Shown: piece by piece, positions 36,783 to 46,368 of the stretch
Layout: every line of letters begins with the position of its first letter
Numbering within the stretch: position 1 is the first letter of the stretch
Origin: Planctomycetaceae bacterium
Lineage (GTDB): Bacteria; Planctomycetota; Planctomycetia; Pirellulales; Pirellulaceae
Assembly: GCA_016794985.1 (NCBI GenBank)
Contig: JAEUIQ010000029.1
Span: 22,591-86,590 of the forward strand
Reading direction: 5' to 3'
DNA length: 64,000 bases
Notes under the pieces: generated by a model
What the model was told of the DNA's origin: nothing
Databases searched by the model: none
The model's input: the letters and a program-made list of their open reading frames with translations, nothing else
Program-made: the position numbers and the translations under genes

Positions 36783-37061
36783 ATGCCCGCTTCATTGGAA
36801 AGCATCATCAACTTCGGAGCGAACGTGTCTTTTACGCCGCGACACGATTATCGTCCTGAGAATGAACCCGAGGTACTCGATAGTCTGCGGCGAAACAGAC
36901 ATGAACAAATTCGTGTGATCGGTCGTCTGCATGCTTGGTCGCGTTTGGTCGAGTCAACCGATGTGATCATTAGTCTCGAAAACCCCGAGTTGGATGCGCT
37001 CACCGACGAAGCCAGAGAAAAGCTCTTGCTTGAACTTCGACAAAGTTTTGCCGCGCGGTAG
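36783..37061 (+). pseudogene. Truncated FAD-linked oxidase gene fused to the 3' end of an Rpn-type gene
   Basis: The 92-codon frame is a chimera. Residues 1 to ~64 (NFGANVSFTPRHDYRPENEP, EVLDSLRRNRHEQIRVIGRLHAWSR) match my memory of the N-terminus of FAD-linked oxidases of the D-arabinono-1,4-lactone oxidase type, where an FAD-binding PCMH domain should follow for several hundred residues. Instead the frame passes at about 36985 into the last ~25 residues of an Rpn protein (LTDEAREKLLLELRQSF), nearly identical to 27138-27220. The ribosome binding site AAGGA before the ATG is intact, so the 5' end is preserved. Most likely a remnant of a recombination or deletion; a small expressed peptide cannot be excluded. 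Confidence 0.7.
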
Positions 37062-37067
37062 CTTGAA
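36985..37067 (+). repeat. 83-bp repeat, copy B (3' end of an Rpn-type gene)
   Basis: Matches 27138-27220 at 80 of 83 positions, including the TAG stop and GCTTGAA context. No Rpn sequence precedes it. It marks the breakpoint in the chimeric pseudogene. Confidence 0.9.
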
Positions 37068-37152
37068 GGTTCTATGATCCCATGTTTGGGCTCGTCAAAT
37101 TTGCATGCTTCGGCGAAGATGCTGCTGGAATCGAGATTCCGATTGCTTTGCG

Positions 37153-37614
37153 ATGAAACCGGGGATTGCCATGGCAGCGATTCGACTTTTTGCGATGCGC
37201 GACGACCATCGCTGGAATTACCGGACAGCTTGGCGAGTTCGGTCACAATATGTTGGGTCCATTTTGCTGTGGGCGCATCGTGCGGGTGCGGCGTTCGTCG
37301 AATATCAGCCGGATCGTACCGAGCCACTTCAGTATCGCGATGCCCATGGTAACTCCGTCGCAAGCGAATTTGCCCAACCACCAGCTCCACTTCGTGAAAA
37401 GATCATCCCATCGTTTTTTTTGGATACCCTTGATGGGCATCCGTTGCTCCGCCCCATTCGCCGAGCCATGCGCCGAATTTTTCAACGCCAAGCCAAAGGC
37501 ACGTTCAGTGTCCCGGACGACGAGAATCAGATCGAGTCCACCTGGTTGATGATCGTTCATCCAAATTCGGCATCGTTCCAACGAACTGGGCACAAATCAT
37601 TCGTGGTTAGGTGA
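37153..37614 (+). CDS. Possible small protein of unknown function
   Basis: An open frame of about 153 codons from ATG 37153 (the frame opens at 37105) fills the gap after the chimeric pseudogene. Segments such as YRTAWRVRSQYVGSILLWAH and REKIIPSFFLDTLDGHPLLR look moderately protein-like, but there is no good ribosome binding site and no family I recognise. It could be part of the same decayed locus. If it is not real, 37062-37652 is empty. Confidence 0.3.
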   Translation: MKPGIAMAAIRLFAMRDDHRWNYRTAWRVRSQYVGSILLWAHRAGAAFVEYQPDRTEPLQYRDAHGNSVASEFAQPPAPLREKIIPSFFLDTLDGHPLLRPIRRAMRRIFQRQAKGTFSVPDDENQIESTWLMIVHPNSASFQRTGHKSFVVR

Positions 37615-37652
37615 GAACATACCCCACTCGGATCGCAGGCCGATCCACGACG

Positions 37653-39314
37653 TTATTTCGACCGTGAAATAGGCCAATACATGGCGCATGTTGCCCAAGA
37701 GAGAAATACACCCAGGAACCCGAGGACGATAAATCCGATCGCATCCTGTGATTGTTTTGCGGGGTCGGTTATTGGTTCCAGGAAGATTGCCGACTCCGCC
37801 GCCGTGATCTCGTGATGGTACTCGGCGTCCGCAATAGCTTGTCGATACTGAAAAGATGTCCTTCGTTGGTCGGCTCGAACGTATCGCAACGGTTGCTCTT
37901 GAAGTCTTGAATCCAAACGATCGTTGTTCTTGACCCAATACTTGATCGGTTGATCCATCGTTTCGCTGGCTGGCAACAGCGGAATCACTCGCCACGTCTT
38001 GGTTTCATGGTTTGGTGCCCAGTAGACACCACTCGCTTCCCCACGTAGTTGAAAGTTTTCGGGTACGCGGACGATGGTCGTCTCCTGAGTCATGTCAACG
38101 TCCAACAGCGTTCGGTTCGCGTCGTAGCTTGACGCTTCGTTCATTCCGAACTTGCTGACATTGACCAAAAGCAAAGCAAACAACATCGCCAGCGGCATCA
38201 AGCAGACAACCGCCATTCGCGCGGACTGACGCGTTTCGGGCTCCGGAAATGCCCGGAGCAATAGCCACAACTCGACTGCCGGAATCAACAACACCAACAA
38301 CAGGGACAGGAAGTCAGGCAGCCAAGCCACTATGAACACAGCCAATGGAATAAAGCTAACCACGTGCCATCCCAGCCAGAACCTTCTCCTGGTTGCCGCG
38401 GCGATCTTTGGGGAAGTAAATCGGGCAGTAATCGTCGCGAGCGAATCAATCGCACAAGTTGATTCGACGATCGTTTCCTCTTCCGAGTGGTTCTTGGTGT
38501 CCCTCCGAGCCAACGCAAACAGAAGGGGAAATAGCAAGGCCGGAATTGCGCCGGCACCGTACAAGAGTACAATCCAAAACGTTGGACTGCCGTAAAAGCC
38601 GGGGGATTGTTCCGTGGAGTCTATCAAACGTACCAAAATGGCATTTTCGGCAGACTTGAGATCAAACCGTTCCTCGGCGTTGTCGACTGCTGTGCGAAAA
38701 GCTGAATAGTGCATGTTTCGGCTCGAGACAGGGCAAGCGACACGATTCGTAGTCAACGCCCCCTCCGACAACTCGTGTTCATCGACGATGGCCCAAATTC
38801 GAACTTCCTTAGTTTTATCCCACGTGGCCGATTCGAATGGTGCTGCGTAGTAAAACTTTTCCACGCGCCGAGTAACGGTGTATTCAACGGCTCCCAGATA
38901 CCAAATGTAGGCGGCGGCTTCGGGTGCTTCAAAACAGTAATCGTCGGGCAGTGCGATGGCTTCCTCGATCGAAACAGTACCGTAAAACCCCGACCGAGCT
39001 CCCGCGGCGGATTCACTGCAAATCGAGACAGCCGCCACGCAAAATGGCGACGCCAGAACGCTGATGGCCAATCCACCGAGAAACGCGGCATGGGCCCCGG
39101 TGCAGTTGAGGCCGCCGAGCCTTACCCGTTCCATGATTATCTGGCTCCGCTGAGCCAACCACTTGCATACAAATATGTCCGGCCAAACAGCGACAACTAC
39201 AAAAGCCAGGACATAGGCCTGATACTCGCTATTGCAAAACCAAAGCGTCACGGCACATCGAAACGCCAACCAACCCAGCAGCGTCAGCATTAGCAAAGAA
39301 ACTTGTTTGGGCAT
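37653..39314 (-). CDS. Polytopic membrane protein of unknown function
   Basis: Start ATG 39314 (MPKQVSLLMLTLLGWLAF) has GGAGAG 5 bases upstream; the frame opens at 39452. The 553-residue protein has about eight hydrophobic segments in pairs (for example AYVLAFVVVAVWPDIFV, AHAAFLGGLAISVLASPF, WIVLLYGAGAIPALLFPLLF, MAVVCLMPLAMLFALLLV) separated by two outer soluble stretches. The two soluble parts look related to each other: both have a Tyr-rich FRTAVDNAEERFDLKSAENAIL / YRQAIADAEYHHEITAAESAIF motif, so the protein may be an internal duplication. No enzyme motif was found. Confidence 0.7.
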   Translation of the reverse strand: MPKQVSLLMLTLLGWLAFRCAVTLWFCNSEYQAYVLAFVVVAVWPDIFVCKWLAQRSQIIMERVRLGGLNCTGAHAAFLGGLAISVLASPFCVAAVSICSESAAGARSGFYGTVSIEEAIALPDDYCFEAPEAAAYIWYLGAVEYTVTRRVEKFYYAAPFESATWDKTKEVRIWAIVDEHELSEGALTTNRVACPVSSRNMHYSAFRTAVDNAEERFDLKSAENAILVRLIDSTEQSPGFYGSPTFWIVLLYGAGAIPALLFPLLFALARRDTKNHSEEETIVESTCAIDSLATITARFTSPKIAAATRRRFWLGWHVVSFIPLAVFIVAWLPDFLSLLLVLLIPAVELWLLLRAFPEPETRQSARMAVVCLMPLAMLFALLLVNVSKFGMNEASSYDANRTLLDVDMTQETTIVRVPENFQLRGEASGVYWAPNHETKTWRVIPLLPASETMDQPIKYWVKNNDRLDSRLQEQPLRYVRADQRRTSFQYRQAIADAEYHHEITAAESAIFLEPITDPAKQSQDAIGFIVLGFLGVFLSWATCAMYWPISRSK

Positions 39315-39844
39315 CCCATCTCTCCGGCTCGCGTTTTCAGGCGTTTCGTAGCAACATCTGGCTGAAAAAATATTCAGCTTCGCTCTCAATACCGGCGATC
39401 GGATGCTTTGTGACAGGCCACCGCGCTGGTGCTTGCCTCGCTTGGCCAGCATTCTTCAGCACTGGCACTTCGTTCGGCGTAATCAGGCCATGAAAAAGAT
39501 CGCTCTGAAGTCCACAAAAGGTCGACCTGCGAGCAAGGACATACATAAGTTTCAGCCGGTTTTCGGTTTCACGGAAACGAAACTTCCTGTCGCCACCACC
39601 TCGACCAACCACGGAGGTTCGTTTCTGGACCAATTGCTAACTTACGGCTCAACATTAGGGCGATTCACTCCAATTCGACCCATTGTCAAGAATTTTCGGG
39701 AACCGCATGTGCCATATCGCGAAAAGGTTGTTTTCAGTTGCCGATTGGCGATATCGCGCGTAACCAACCGCGGACCGTGCCGAAGTATTCTTCTGCCGAG
39801 TGAATGGTCGATGAGAACGTCGCTTGAATTGTTGGTTCCGAGCG
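39315..39844. other. Intergenic region upstream of the MoxR cluster
   Basis: About 530 bases between divergent genes. A plus-strand open frame through 39403-39993 overlaps the moxR start out of frame and has no motif. The region should carry promoters for both neighbours. Confidence 0.4.
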
Positions 39845-41011
39845 ATGATACTGGAACGGCCGCGACGTCACTTGCTGGAGGCAGCCAGCTCAGCCGATCT
39901 AACTCCCGGAGCGTTTTCGACTGTGTCTCCAATCAACACACCTCCATCACCTGCCAATCGTCCGAGTTCGCACGCCACCGCCTCTCCCGATAATCAGTCC
40001 GCAAATGTAACGACTTCGGATTTGGAAAGCGCGCGCGAGCTGAAACTAGCATGCGAAAAAATAAAGTCCGAAGTGGCCAAAGCGATCGTTGGCCAAGATG
40101 AAGTCATCAATCAACTGCTGATCGCCATCCTGGCCCGTGGTCATTGTCTGTTGCAAGGAGTTCCTGGCTTGGCCAAGACCCTGATGGTGCGTTCCTTGGC
40201 CGATGCCATGCACTTGACCTTTCATCGTATCCAATTCACTCCCGATTTGATGCCAGCCGACATTACCGGTACAGACTTGATTCAAGAATCTGACACAGGC
40301 CATCGAAATCTGGTCTTCGAGCAAGGCCCGATCTTCACGCAGATGTTGTTGGCCGACGAAATCAATCGTACGCCGCCCAAGACTCAAGCAGCACTCTTGG
40401 AGGCCATGCAGGAGCACTCGGTCACGGTTGGCGGCAAGACTTATACTTTGGCCGAACCGTTCTTCGTGCTCGCGACACAAAACCCGATCGAGCAAGAAGG
40501 GACTTACCCGTTGCCCGAAGCCCAACGCGATCGCTTCTTGTTCCAGGTCCTGGTCGATTACCCATCGCGCGACGAAGAAAGCGAAATCATCGACCGCACC
40601 ACGTCGACGATCAGCGGTAAACCCGAACCCGTTGTCAGCGGCGAACAAATTATTCGCTTTCAAGCCACGGTCCGCAAAGTGCCGTTGCCTGAAAACGTCA
40701 AGCAATACGTGTTGGATTTGGTCCGCGCTTTGAGACCACGTGCCGAATCTCCATTGAGCTGGGTTCGTCAACAAGTGGATTGGGGGCCGGGGCCGCGCGC
40801 CGGCCAGCAATTGGTCCTGGCTGGCAAAGCCTTGGCTTTATTGGAAGGCCGGACCCATGTCTCGATCGAAGATGTGAAACGACTCGCCTTGCCTGTTCTC
40901 CGTCATCGTTTGGTGCCAACATTTGGAGCTCAAGCTGAAGGCGTTCAACCCGATGATCTCATCGAGCGCGCGTTGAACGAAGTGGTCGTTCCCAAAGCTA
41001 AAGCTCTCTAG
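39845..41011 (+). CDS. MoxR-family AAA+ ATPase
   Basis: An ATPase that, with DUF58 and VWA partners, is thought to act as a chaperone for envelope or metal-centre assembly. Walker A is GVPGLAKT, Walker [22 protein letters not shown]; other features are [23 protein letters not shown] (sensor 1 region) and [20 protein letters not shown]. About 75 residues before IVGQDEVI are Ser/Thr/Pro-rich, so the true start is uncertain: ATG 39845 has no clear binding site, while GTG 39923 has GGAG 11 bases upstream and would give a shorter N-terminus. First gene of a six-gene plus-strand cluster. Confidence 0.92.
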   Translation: MILERPRRHLLEAASSADLTPGAFSTVSPINTPPSPANRPSSHATASPDNQSANVTTSDLESARELKLACEKIKSEVAKAIVGQDEVINQLLIAILARGHCLLQGVPGLAKTLMVRSLADAMHLTFHRIQFTPDLMPADITGTDLIQESDTGHRNLVFEQGPIFTQMLLADEINRTPPKTQAALLEAMQEHSVTVGGKTYTLAEPFFVLATQNPIEQEGTYPLPEAQRDRFLFQVLVDYPSRDEESEIIDRTTSTISGKPEPVVSGEQIIRFQATVRKVPLPENVKQYVLDLVRALRPRAESPLSWVRQQVDWGPGPRAGQQLVLAGKALALLEGRTHVSIEDVKRLALPVLRHRLVPTFGAQAEGVQPDDLIERALNEVVVPKAKAL

Positions 41012-41048
41012 TTTGCCCCATCGAGTCTGCTCCGTTCAGGCGTTTGGC

Positions 41049-41954
41049 ATGTCTGCTCCTCAACCATTGTTGTCCTCCGATGATCGCGATAAAGTCGCGG
41101 CCTTGCAGTGGTATGCCAAATCGGTGATGGAAGGCTTGAATGTGGGCCAGCACCGTTCGCCGCACAAAGGAGTTAGCGTCGAATTCAAGGAGCATCGTCC
41201 CTACGTTCGGGGTGACGAAGTTCGCTCCATCGATTGGAAGTTGTTCGGAAAAACCGATCGCCTGTATATCCGGCAATTCGAAGAAGAAACCAATCTTCGC
41301 GCGACCTTGTTGGTCGATCAAAGCGGCTCGATGAAGTACGCGGGGGCGCGCCGTCCTGGTCCGAGCAAACATCAATTCGCGATTCGCCTGGCTGCCAGTT
41401 TGGCGTATTTGTTCACCGCCCAACACGATGCCGTCGGCCTCGCTACCTTTGACACCAAACTACGTGCGTATCTTCCTGCTCGCAGCCGGCCATCGCACTT
41501 GCATGAACTAATGGTCCAATTGGCCACTGCCGAATGTGGCGGCGAAACGAAGCTGGCTCCTGTCGTGGAGACCTTGGCAGGAAAAATTTCACGACGCGGG
41601 GTGGTGTTTTTGATTTCAGACGGGTTTGATGACGCCAGCAGTTTGCTGCGCAGTTTGCAAAGAATCCGACAGGCCCCAAACGAAATCGTGTTCTTTCAGG
41701 TTTGGCACCCTGACGAGTTGGACTTTCCGTTCTCGACACGGACCCAGTTTCGTTCACTGGAAAACACGAGTCACGAGCGCCTCGTGGACCCACATGCATT
41801 TCGAGTTCAGTACCAACGCAACTTGCAGCGATTCCGTTCGGAGTTGGAAGAGGGCTGTAAGCAGAGCCGGATTTCACTCGTCTCGTGTACCACCGCCGAT
41901 TCGCATGTGGCGGTCTTGGCCCACTTTCTTCAACAACGCGGGGCCAAATCGTGA
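41049..41954 (+). CDS. DUF58 protein (VWA-like), MoxR partner
   Basis: The 301-residue protein carries the DUF58 signature VEFKEHRPYVRGDEVRSIDW followed by a VWA-like fold with LLVDQSGSMK, the MIDAS DxSxS-type metal site, and RRGVVFLISDGFDD. DUF58 proteins are almost always next to MoxR, as here, 37 bases downstream. Start ATG 41049 is chosen; the frame opens at 41013. The stop overlaps the GTG of the next gene (GTGA at 41951-41954). Confidence 0.9.
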   Translation: MSAPQPLLSSDDRDKVAALQWYAKSVMEGLNVGQHRSPHKGVSVEFKEHRPYVRGDEVRSIDWKLFGKTDRLYIRQFEEETNLRATLLVDQSGSMKYAGARRPGPSKHQFAIRLAASLAYLFTAQHDAVGLATFDTKLRAYLPARSRPSHLHELMVQLATAECGGETKLAPVVETLAGKISRRGVVFLISDGFDDASSLLRSLQRIRQAPNEIVFFQVWHPDELDFPFSTRTQFRSLENTSHERLVDPHAFRVQYQRNLQRFRSELEEGCKQSRISLVSCTTADSHVAVLAHFLQQRGAKS

Positions 41955-43981
41955 GTTTTCTCAATGGACTCTTGTTGCTCGGTGGTTTGGCTTTCGTCGT
42001 GCCATTGATTATACACCTGTTAAATCGCTCGAAGTTTCAAACCGTCGATTGGGGCGCGATGCACCTGTTGGAGTCGATTGAATTACAAAATTCCCGACGC
42101 GTCCAATGGCAAGCCTGGCTGTTGTTGTTGCTACGTTGTTTGTTACCGATCATTTTGGCGTTGTGCATGGCCCGGCCGATTTGGAATTGGTGGATGACGG
42201 GCACCGCGGGACAAGCGGCCACGACGATTTTGGTCTTGGACGATTCCTTTTCAATGCAGGCCCAGAGTCGGGCAAACAAAGCCGGTGCTGCCAATACGAC
42301 CTTGTTTGAACAATCTATCGAGGCCAGTACACAAATCGTGCGCAGCTTGGGGTCTCGCTCCGCCAAATCGATCATTACCGCTGGCGGCAACGCCTCAACT
42401 GTGACCGATGGAACCAGCTACGATCTGCGGCCCATCGAACGACAACTCGAACGAATCGAGCCAAATGCTCGTGGTGCCAATCCAGCGGCGGCGTTGCAAA
42501 TGGCAATCGAGACCGCCGCCCAGACTTCCGACCCGTATCGGCAAGTACTGCTCTGGAGCGATTTTCAAAAACACGATTGGGAACAGGTTCCATCCCAAAC
42601 TTGGCAAACGTTGCGTCAGCAACTACAAAGCCTGCCGGCACCAGCCTCGATTCACTTCTTTCCGCAACAAAGCCAAACGGTTGAAAACCTGTCGTTATGG
42701 ATTGACAGCGAAACCACGGAACTATCGCTCGTCGGCGAACCACTCGAAGTTCGGGCAATGGTTGCCAATCGTGGTTCGCAGGAAGCCAGGAATGTGCCGG
42801 TCCGATTTTTTGTTGATGAGCAAGAAGTAGCGGTCAAGCGGATCGACTTGGCGCCGAACGCCGAAACACAAACCTCCTTCATGGTCACGATCGAACAACC
42901 GGGCTCCCATACGGTGAAGCTCATGGTCGAAGATGACAAGGGAATGGATGGTGACGACAGCGATGATCTACTCATTGAGACCCTTGAACCGCTCCGAATT
43001 CTCTTCGTCGAGACGCGCACGGATCTGTCATTGCTTGAGTTGGAAACGGGTTTTATACAATTGGCGTTGCAAGCGACGCTGCGTAATGAAGGCGATTCCT
43101 CAGGTTTGCAGATGAATCGAATTTCCCCGGATCGATTGAATGCGGCGGCACTCGATGGAATCGACTTGGTGCTGATGGCCAACGTTCCCCGCGTCTCGGA
43201 CGAGACAGCCCGGTTGTTGGTTGAACGAATTGAGGCCGGATTGACGCTGTTCGTCTTTGGCGGTGATCAAGTCGATCGCCAATGGTACAACCAGACGTGG
43301 GGTCCCGCATCAGGCAATCCGATCTTGCCGTTTGCCGTCGGTGAACCCATGGATGCCTCGAACGCGAGATCCGCTGCTGTCGTTGATGCGAACACGGACG
43401 ATGCGGGACGAACGAAGTCGCTACGTGTGGCAGCTCCGCCTTATGACGATCCGGCCCTCGGTCTATTTAACAATCCACAGCAAGGACGCTTGGACCAAGT
43501 TTCGGTTAACCGGTGGCATCGTTTCGATCAAGAACGCGAATCCAACGACCTGTCACCACAGGCCAGGCCTTTGCTAAAGCTCGCTGACGGGACACTTTTG
43601 GTGGCGAAGAGGTCGCATGGCCAGGGAACGGTGTTCCAATGGAGCGTGCGCGCGAACGACGCTTGGAGTGACTTGCCAACGCGCCCAGCCTACTTGCCGC
43701 TGATGCAGCGTCTCATTCTGTTTTCGCAAGGTAGCCCGGAGCCACGCGCCATGGCGGCGTCCAGTCGAGAAGCAAAAATCGATCCGATGTCCGAAGATGA
43801 ACTGGCCGCGCTCGCTGCGAATCTGGGCGCGACGATTCACCCAAGTGCCTCCGAATTCTTGGAAGCGGATTCCCAACGCCAGTATGGTTGGGATATTTGG
43901 CGCTGGGTATTACTCGTTGTATTGCTCGTGTTGTTTGGGGAACTGTTTGTGGAGAAACGAATCACGCGAGGTCTCGCATGA
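41951..43981 (+). CDS. BatA-like membrane VWA protein
   Basis: The first residues, LNGLLLLGGLAFVVPLIIHLLNRSKFQTVDWGAMHLL, in part match the N-terminal domain of BatA-type aerotolerance proteins: TM helix, LLNR, then a helix and second TM (WLLLLLRCLLPIILALCMARP). A VWA domain follows with ILVLDDSFSMQAQ. The middle is Ig-like (VRAMVANRGSQEARNVPVRFFVDEQ) and a third domain with FVFGGDQVDRQWYN is glutamine-amidotransferase-like. A C-terminal TM (WVLLVVLLVLFGELFVEK) ends the protein. The GTG start at 41951 overlaps the DUF58 stop, and the stop overlaps the next ATG (ATGA). 676 residues. Confidence 0.88.
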   Translation: MSFLNGLLLLGGLAFVVPLIIHLLNRSKFQTVDWGAMHLLESIELQNSRRVQWQAWLLLLLRCLLPIILALCMARPIWNWWMTGTAGQAATTILVLDDSFSMQAQSRANKAGAANTTLFEQSIEASTQIVRSLGSRSAKSIITAGGNASTVTDGTSYDLRPIERQLERIEPNARGANPAAALQMAIETAAQTSDPYRQVLLWSDFQKHDWEQVPSQTWQTLRQQLQSLPAPASIHFFPQQSQTVENLSLWIDSETTELSLVGEPLEVRAMVANRGSQEARNVPVRFFVDEQEVAVKRIDLAPNAETQTSFMVTIEQPGSHTVKLMVEDDKGMDGDDSDDLLIETLEPLRILFVETRTDLSLLELETGFIQLALQATLRNEGDSSGLQMNRISPDRLNAAALDGIDLVLMANVPRVSDETARLLVERIEAGLTLFVFGGDQVDRQWYNQTWGPASGNPILPFAVGEPMDASNARSAAVVDANTDDAGRTKSLRVAAPPYDDPALGLFNNPQQGRLDQVSVNRWHRFDQERESNDLSPQARPLLKLADGTLLVAKRSHGQGTVFQWSVRANDAWSDLPTRPAYLPLMQRLILFSQGSPEPRAMAASSREAKIDPMSEDELAALAANLGATIHPSASEFLEADSQRQYGWDIWRWVLLVVLLVLFGELFVEKRITRGLA

Positions 43982-46368
43982 CGGAATTCCACTTTCTCAG
44001 CTCTTTCCCGGTCGGCGTCGGATGGCTGTTGGTGCTTGTCGCCGCTGCGTTAGGCGGGTTTTTATACTGGCGAGAAGTTTACGATTTCCCAGCGCCCTAT
44101 CGTTGGTTGTTGCCGACGTTGCGTGCGCTGGCCATTGCCTTGGTTGTGCTCATGTTGCTGGAGCCCACGCTGCGGTATCGCTACTTCGAAGGAACGCCGA
44201 CCCGTTTGCAAGTTTGGGTCGATGGAACCCAAAGCATGCAAGAGACCGATTCGCTTGAGACTGGGAATTCCCCTCAGCCAACTCGATATGAACGGGCTCT
44301 CGAATTGTTGACTCAAGGCGACTCGCCTCTGCTAGAACAATGGGCGGATCAAGGCGAGGTCTTGCTCGGGCGCTTTGGCGGCGAGCAAACAACGTCGCTG
44401 TGGCAGAGCACGATCGAACAACGGCAAGAACTACCGAAAGATCGTAGCGACTGGCTGTTAAGTGAAGGCGCGCAACCCACATCACTGTCGTTGATCTTTC
44501 AAGACCAAGCCCTAACGGCCAAAAACAATTCAAGCAAACGCGACCAGGAGTTGACCACGACATCTCCCCAAGCAGTTCAGCCATTGCCAAACACGCCCAT
44601 CTTGTTGCTGACCGACGGCCAGCACAATTCGGGCCCCGGGCCGTTGGGGCTGCTGAATCAATGGCCCCAAGAATCGTCACCTGTTTTTGTCGTCGGAATG
44701 GGAGCTGCAGAAATCCCCCAACGAGTCACGCTTACGAAATGGGAGTTGCCGTCACGTGTATTTCGTTCCGATTTGGTTCAAGGAACGCTTCAGTTGCAAG
44801 AAGGCCTGACTCCAGGTGCTCGCTATCGAGTCGCGATTTATCATGACACGAAAGTGCTATGGTCGACCGAACTGACGGCGGCCGGTGATCAGCAACGGTC
44901 CGAACGATTTAGTTTTCAACTCGATGAAGTGGTGGCGCAGTTAGAAGCTGCCTTGCCTCAAGCGCAAAGGTCGACGCGAATCCATGTCCCGTTGATGGCC
45001 AAAGCAATGTCGCTGGCTCCAGGAGGGACCTCTTCACACCAAGAACCGTCGAGCGAGCTCTCGGGAGTTATCGGAGTGACCGCCAGAAAGCAACGCGTTC
45101 TGTTATTAGACAGCCGGAGTCGCTGGGAAACTCGGTACATCCGCAATATGTTGGAACGTGACCCATCGTGGGAACTGGACGCGTACTTAGTTAAACCGGG
45201 CGGTAGTCCCAAGTGGTTTTCCAACGTCGTCGAAGAGAAGCCGTTCCCAATGAAGCCAGAAGAATTCGAACGCTACGACTTGGTCGTCTGTGGTGAAATC
45301 GAGCCTTCCAGTCTGTCGCCTGAGCAAATGGAACTCCTTCGCCATAGCATCGAACGCGGAGGAACCGGTTGGTTGGTGATCGATGGTCAACGGGGACATT
45401 GGCGACAACCCATGTTTTCTGAACTTCAGAAGATCTTGCCCATTTCCTGGTTGGAAAATTCCGGCTCAGCGAGCGAGCGACGTTGGCAGATATCGCCTGT
45501 GGGCCAAGCCCTTCACGCCAACGTGCTCTCGCTCGTCAACGATGCTCAGGAGGACAACTTAGCGATTTGGGCGAAATTGCCACGTTTGCGTCGAGTCGTC
45601 CCAACCAAGCCGTTGCCTGGTAGCGAAGTTCTCGCGACAGTGGAGGATTCTCAAGATTCAATTCCCCTCTTCGTGACGCGAAACTACGGCGCAGCGCGGA
45701 TCTTCTACGCAGCATCCGACGAAACTTGGCGCTGGCGGCACGAAAATGCGGATCTCATACATCAGCGGGTGTGGAATCAAATCTGTCGTTGGACGATGCG
45801 CGAGCCCTTTGCGGTTGAAAACGACTATCTAGCGTTGGACAGTGGCGAGGCGGTTTACAACACCGGCCAGGAAATCGTGATTCGAGCGAGAGTCAAGGAT
45901 TCACAAGGTCATCCGTCTACGTTGCCGACCATTGATGCGTTGGCTTTGGCCGATGGCAAACCAGTTGCGACCGCCATTTTAGAATTGGAGACGGAGCTGC
46001 CAGGCGTCTACCGCGGTCGGATGGCGGGTCTACCTCCCGGCGATTACACCATCAAGTTGGCAATTCCCGGTTACGCGACGGAAGTCAATTCGCTGCACAC
46101 ATCGCTAAGAGTGGAAGCGCCTGCGAATCCCGAGCGATTGCAGGTCACTCGCCATGATGATCTACTTCGTGAAATCGCCGCTGCGACCGGTGGACGGTAT
46201 GCGACCGAAGATCAAGTTGACGATTTATGGCGCGACTTAAAGCTGCGTTATAGCAGCCGAATTGTCGAAGCCGACCATGTGCTGTGGCAAAGCTATTGGT
46301 GGTTTGTCCCGATTCTTATACTCGTAAGTCTGGAATGGTGGCTGCGCAAAAAGGTTGGACTGATATGA
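43978..46368 (+). CDS. Membrane protein with VWA-like and glutamine-amidotransferase-like domains
   Basis: Two N-terminal TM helices (VGWLLVLVAAALGGFLYW and LLPTLRALAIALVVLMLLEP) precede a VWA-like domain with LQVWVDGTQSMQE and PILLLTDGQHNSGPG. Then come a beta-rich segment, a type-1 glutamine-amidotransferase-like fold (RVLLLDSRSRWETRYIRNML, YDLVVCGEIEP, WLVIDGQRGHW) without an obvious catalytic Cys, an Ig-like region and a C-terminal TM (WWFVPILILVSLEWWLRKK). 796 residues. The ATG at 43978 overlaps the previous stop and its own stop overlaps the next ATG (46365). Role unknown, presumed part of the same envelope complex. Confidence 0.85.
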   Translation: MTEFHFLSSFPVGVGWLLVLVAAALGGFLYWREVYDFPAPYRWLLPTLRALAIALVVLMLLEPTLRYRYFEGTPTRLQVWVDGTQSMQETDSLETGNSPQPTRYERALELLTQGDSPLLEQWADQGEVLLGRFGGEQTTSLWQSTIEQRQELPKDRSDWLLSEGAQPTSLSLIFQDQALTAKNNSSKRDQELTTTSPQAVQPLPNTPILLLTDGQHNSGPGPLGLLNQWPQESSPVFVVGMGAAEIPQRVTLTKWELPSRVFRSDLVQGTLQLQEGLTPGARYRVAIYHDTKVLWSTELTAAGDQQRSERFSFQLDEVVAQLEAALPQAQRSTRIHVPLMAKAMSLAPGGTSSHQEPSSELSGVIGVTARKQRVLLLDSRSRWETRYIRNMLERDPSWELDAYLVKPGGSPKWFSNVVEEKPFPMKPEEFERYDLVVCGEIEPSSLSPEQMELLRHSIERGGTGWLVIDGQRGHWRQPMFSELQKILPISWLENSGSASERRWQISPVGQALHANVLSLVNDAQEDNLAIWAKLPRLRRVVPTKPLPGSEVLATVEDSQDSIPLFVTRNYGAARIFYAASDETWRWRHENADLIHQRVWNQICRWTMREPFAVENDYLALDSGEAVYNTGQEIVIRARVKDSQGHPSTLPTIDALALADGKPVATAILELETELPGVYRGRMAGLPPGDYTIKLAIPGYATEVNSLHTSLRVEAPANPERLQVTRHDDLLREIAAATGGRYATEDQVDDLWRDLKLRYSSRIVEADHVLWQSYWWFVPILILVSLEWWLRKKVGLI

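Noticed and set aside
39403..39993. Plus-strand open frame of 196 codons upstream of moxR
   Set aside because: Overlaps the moxR start out of frame, with scrambled composition and no homology I recognise.
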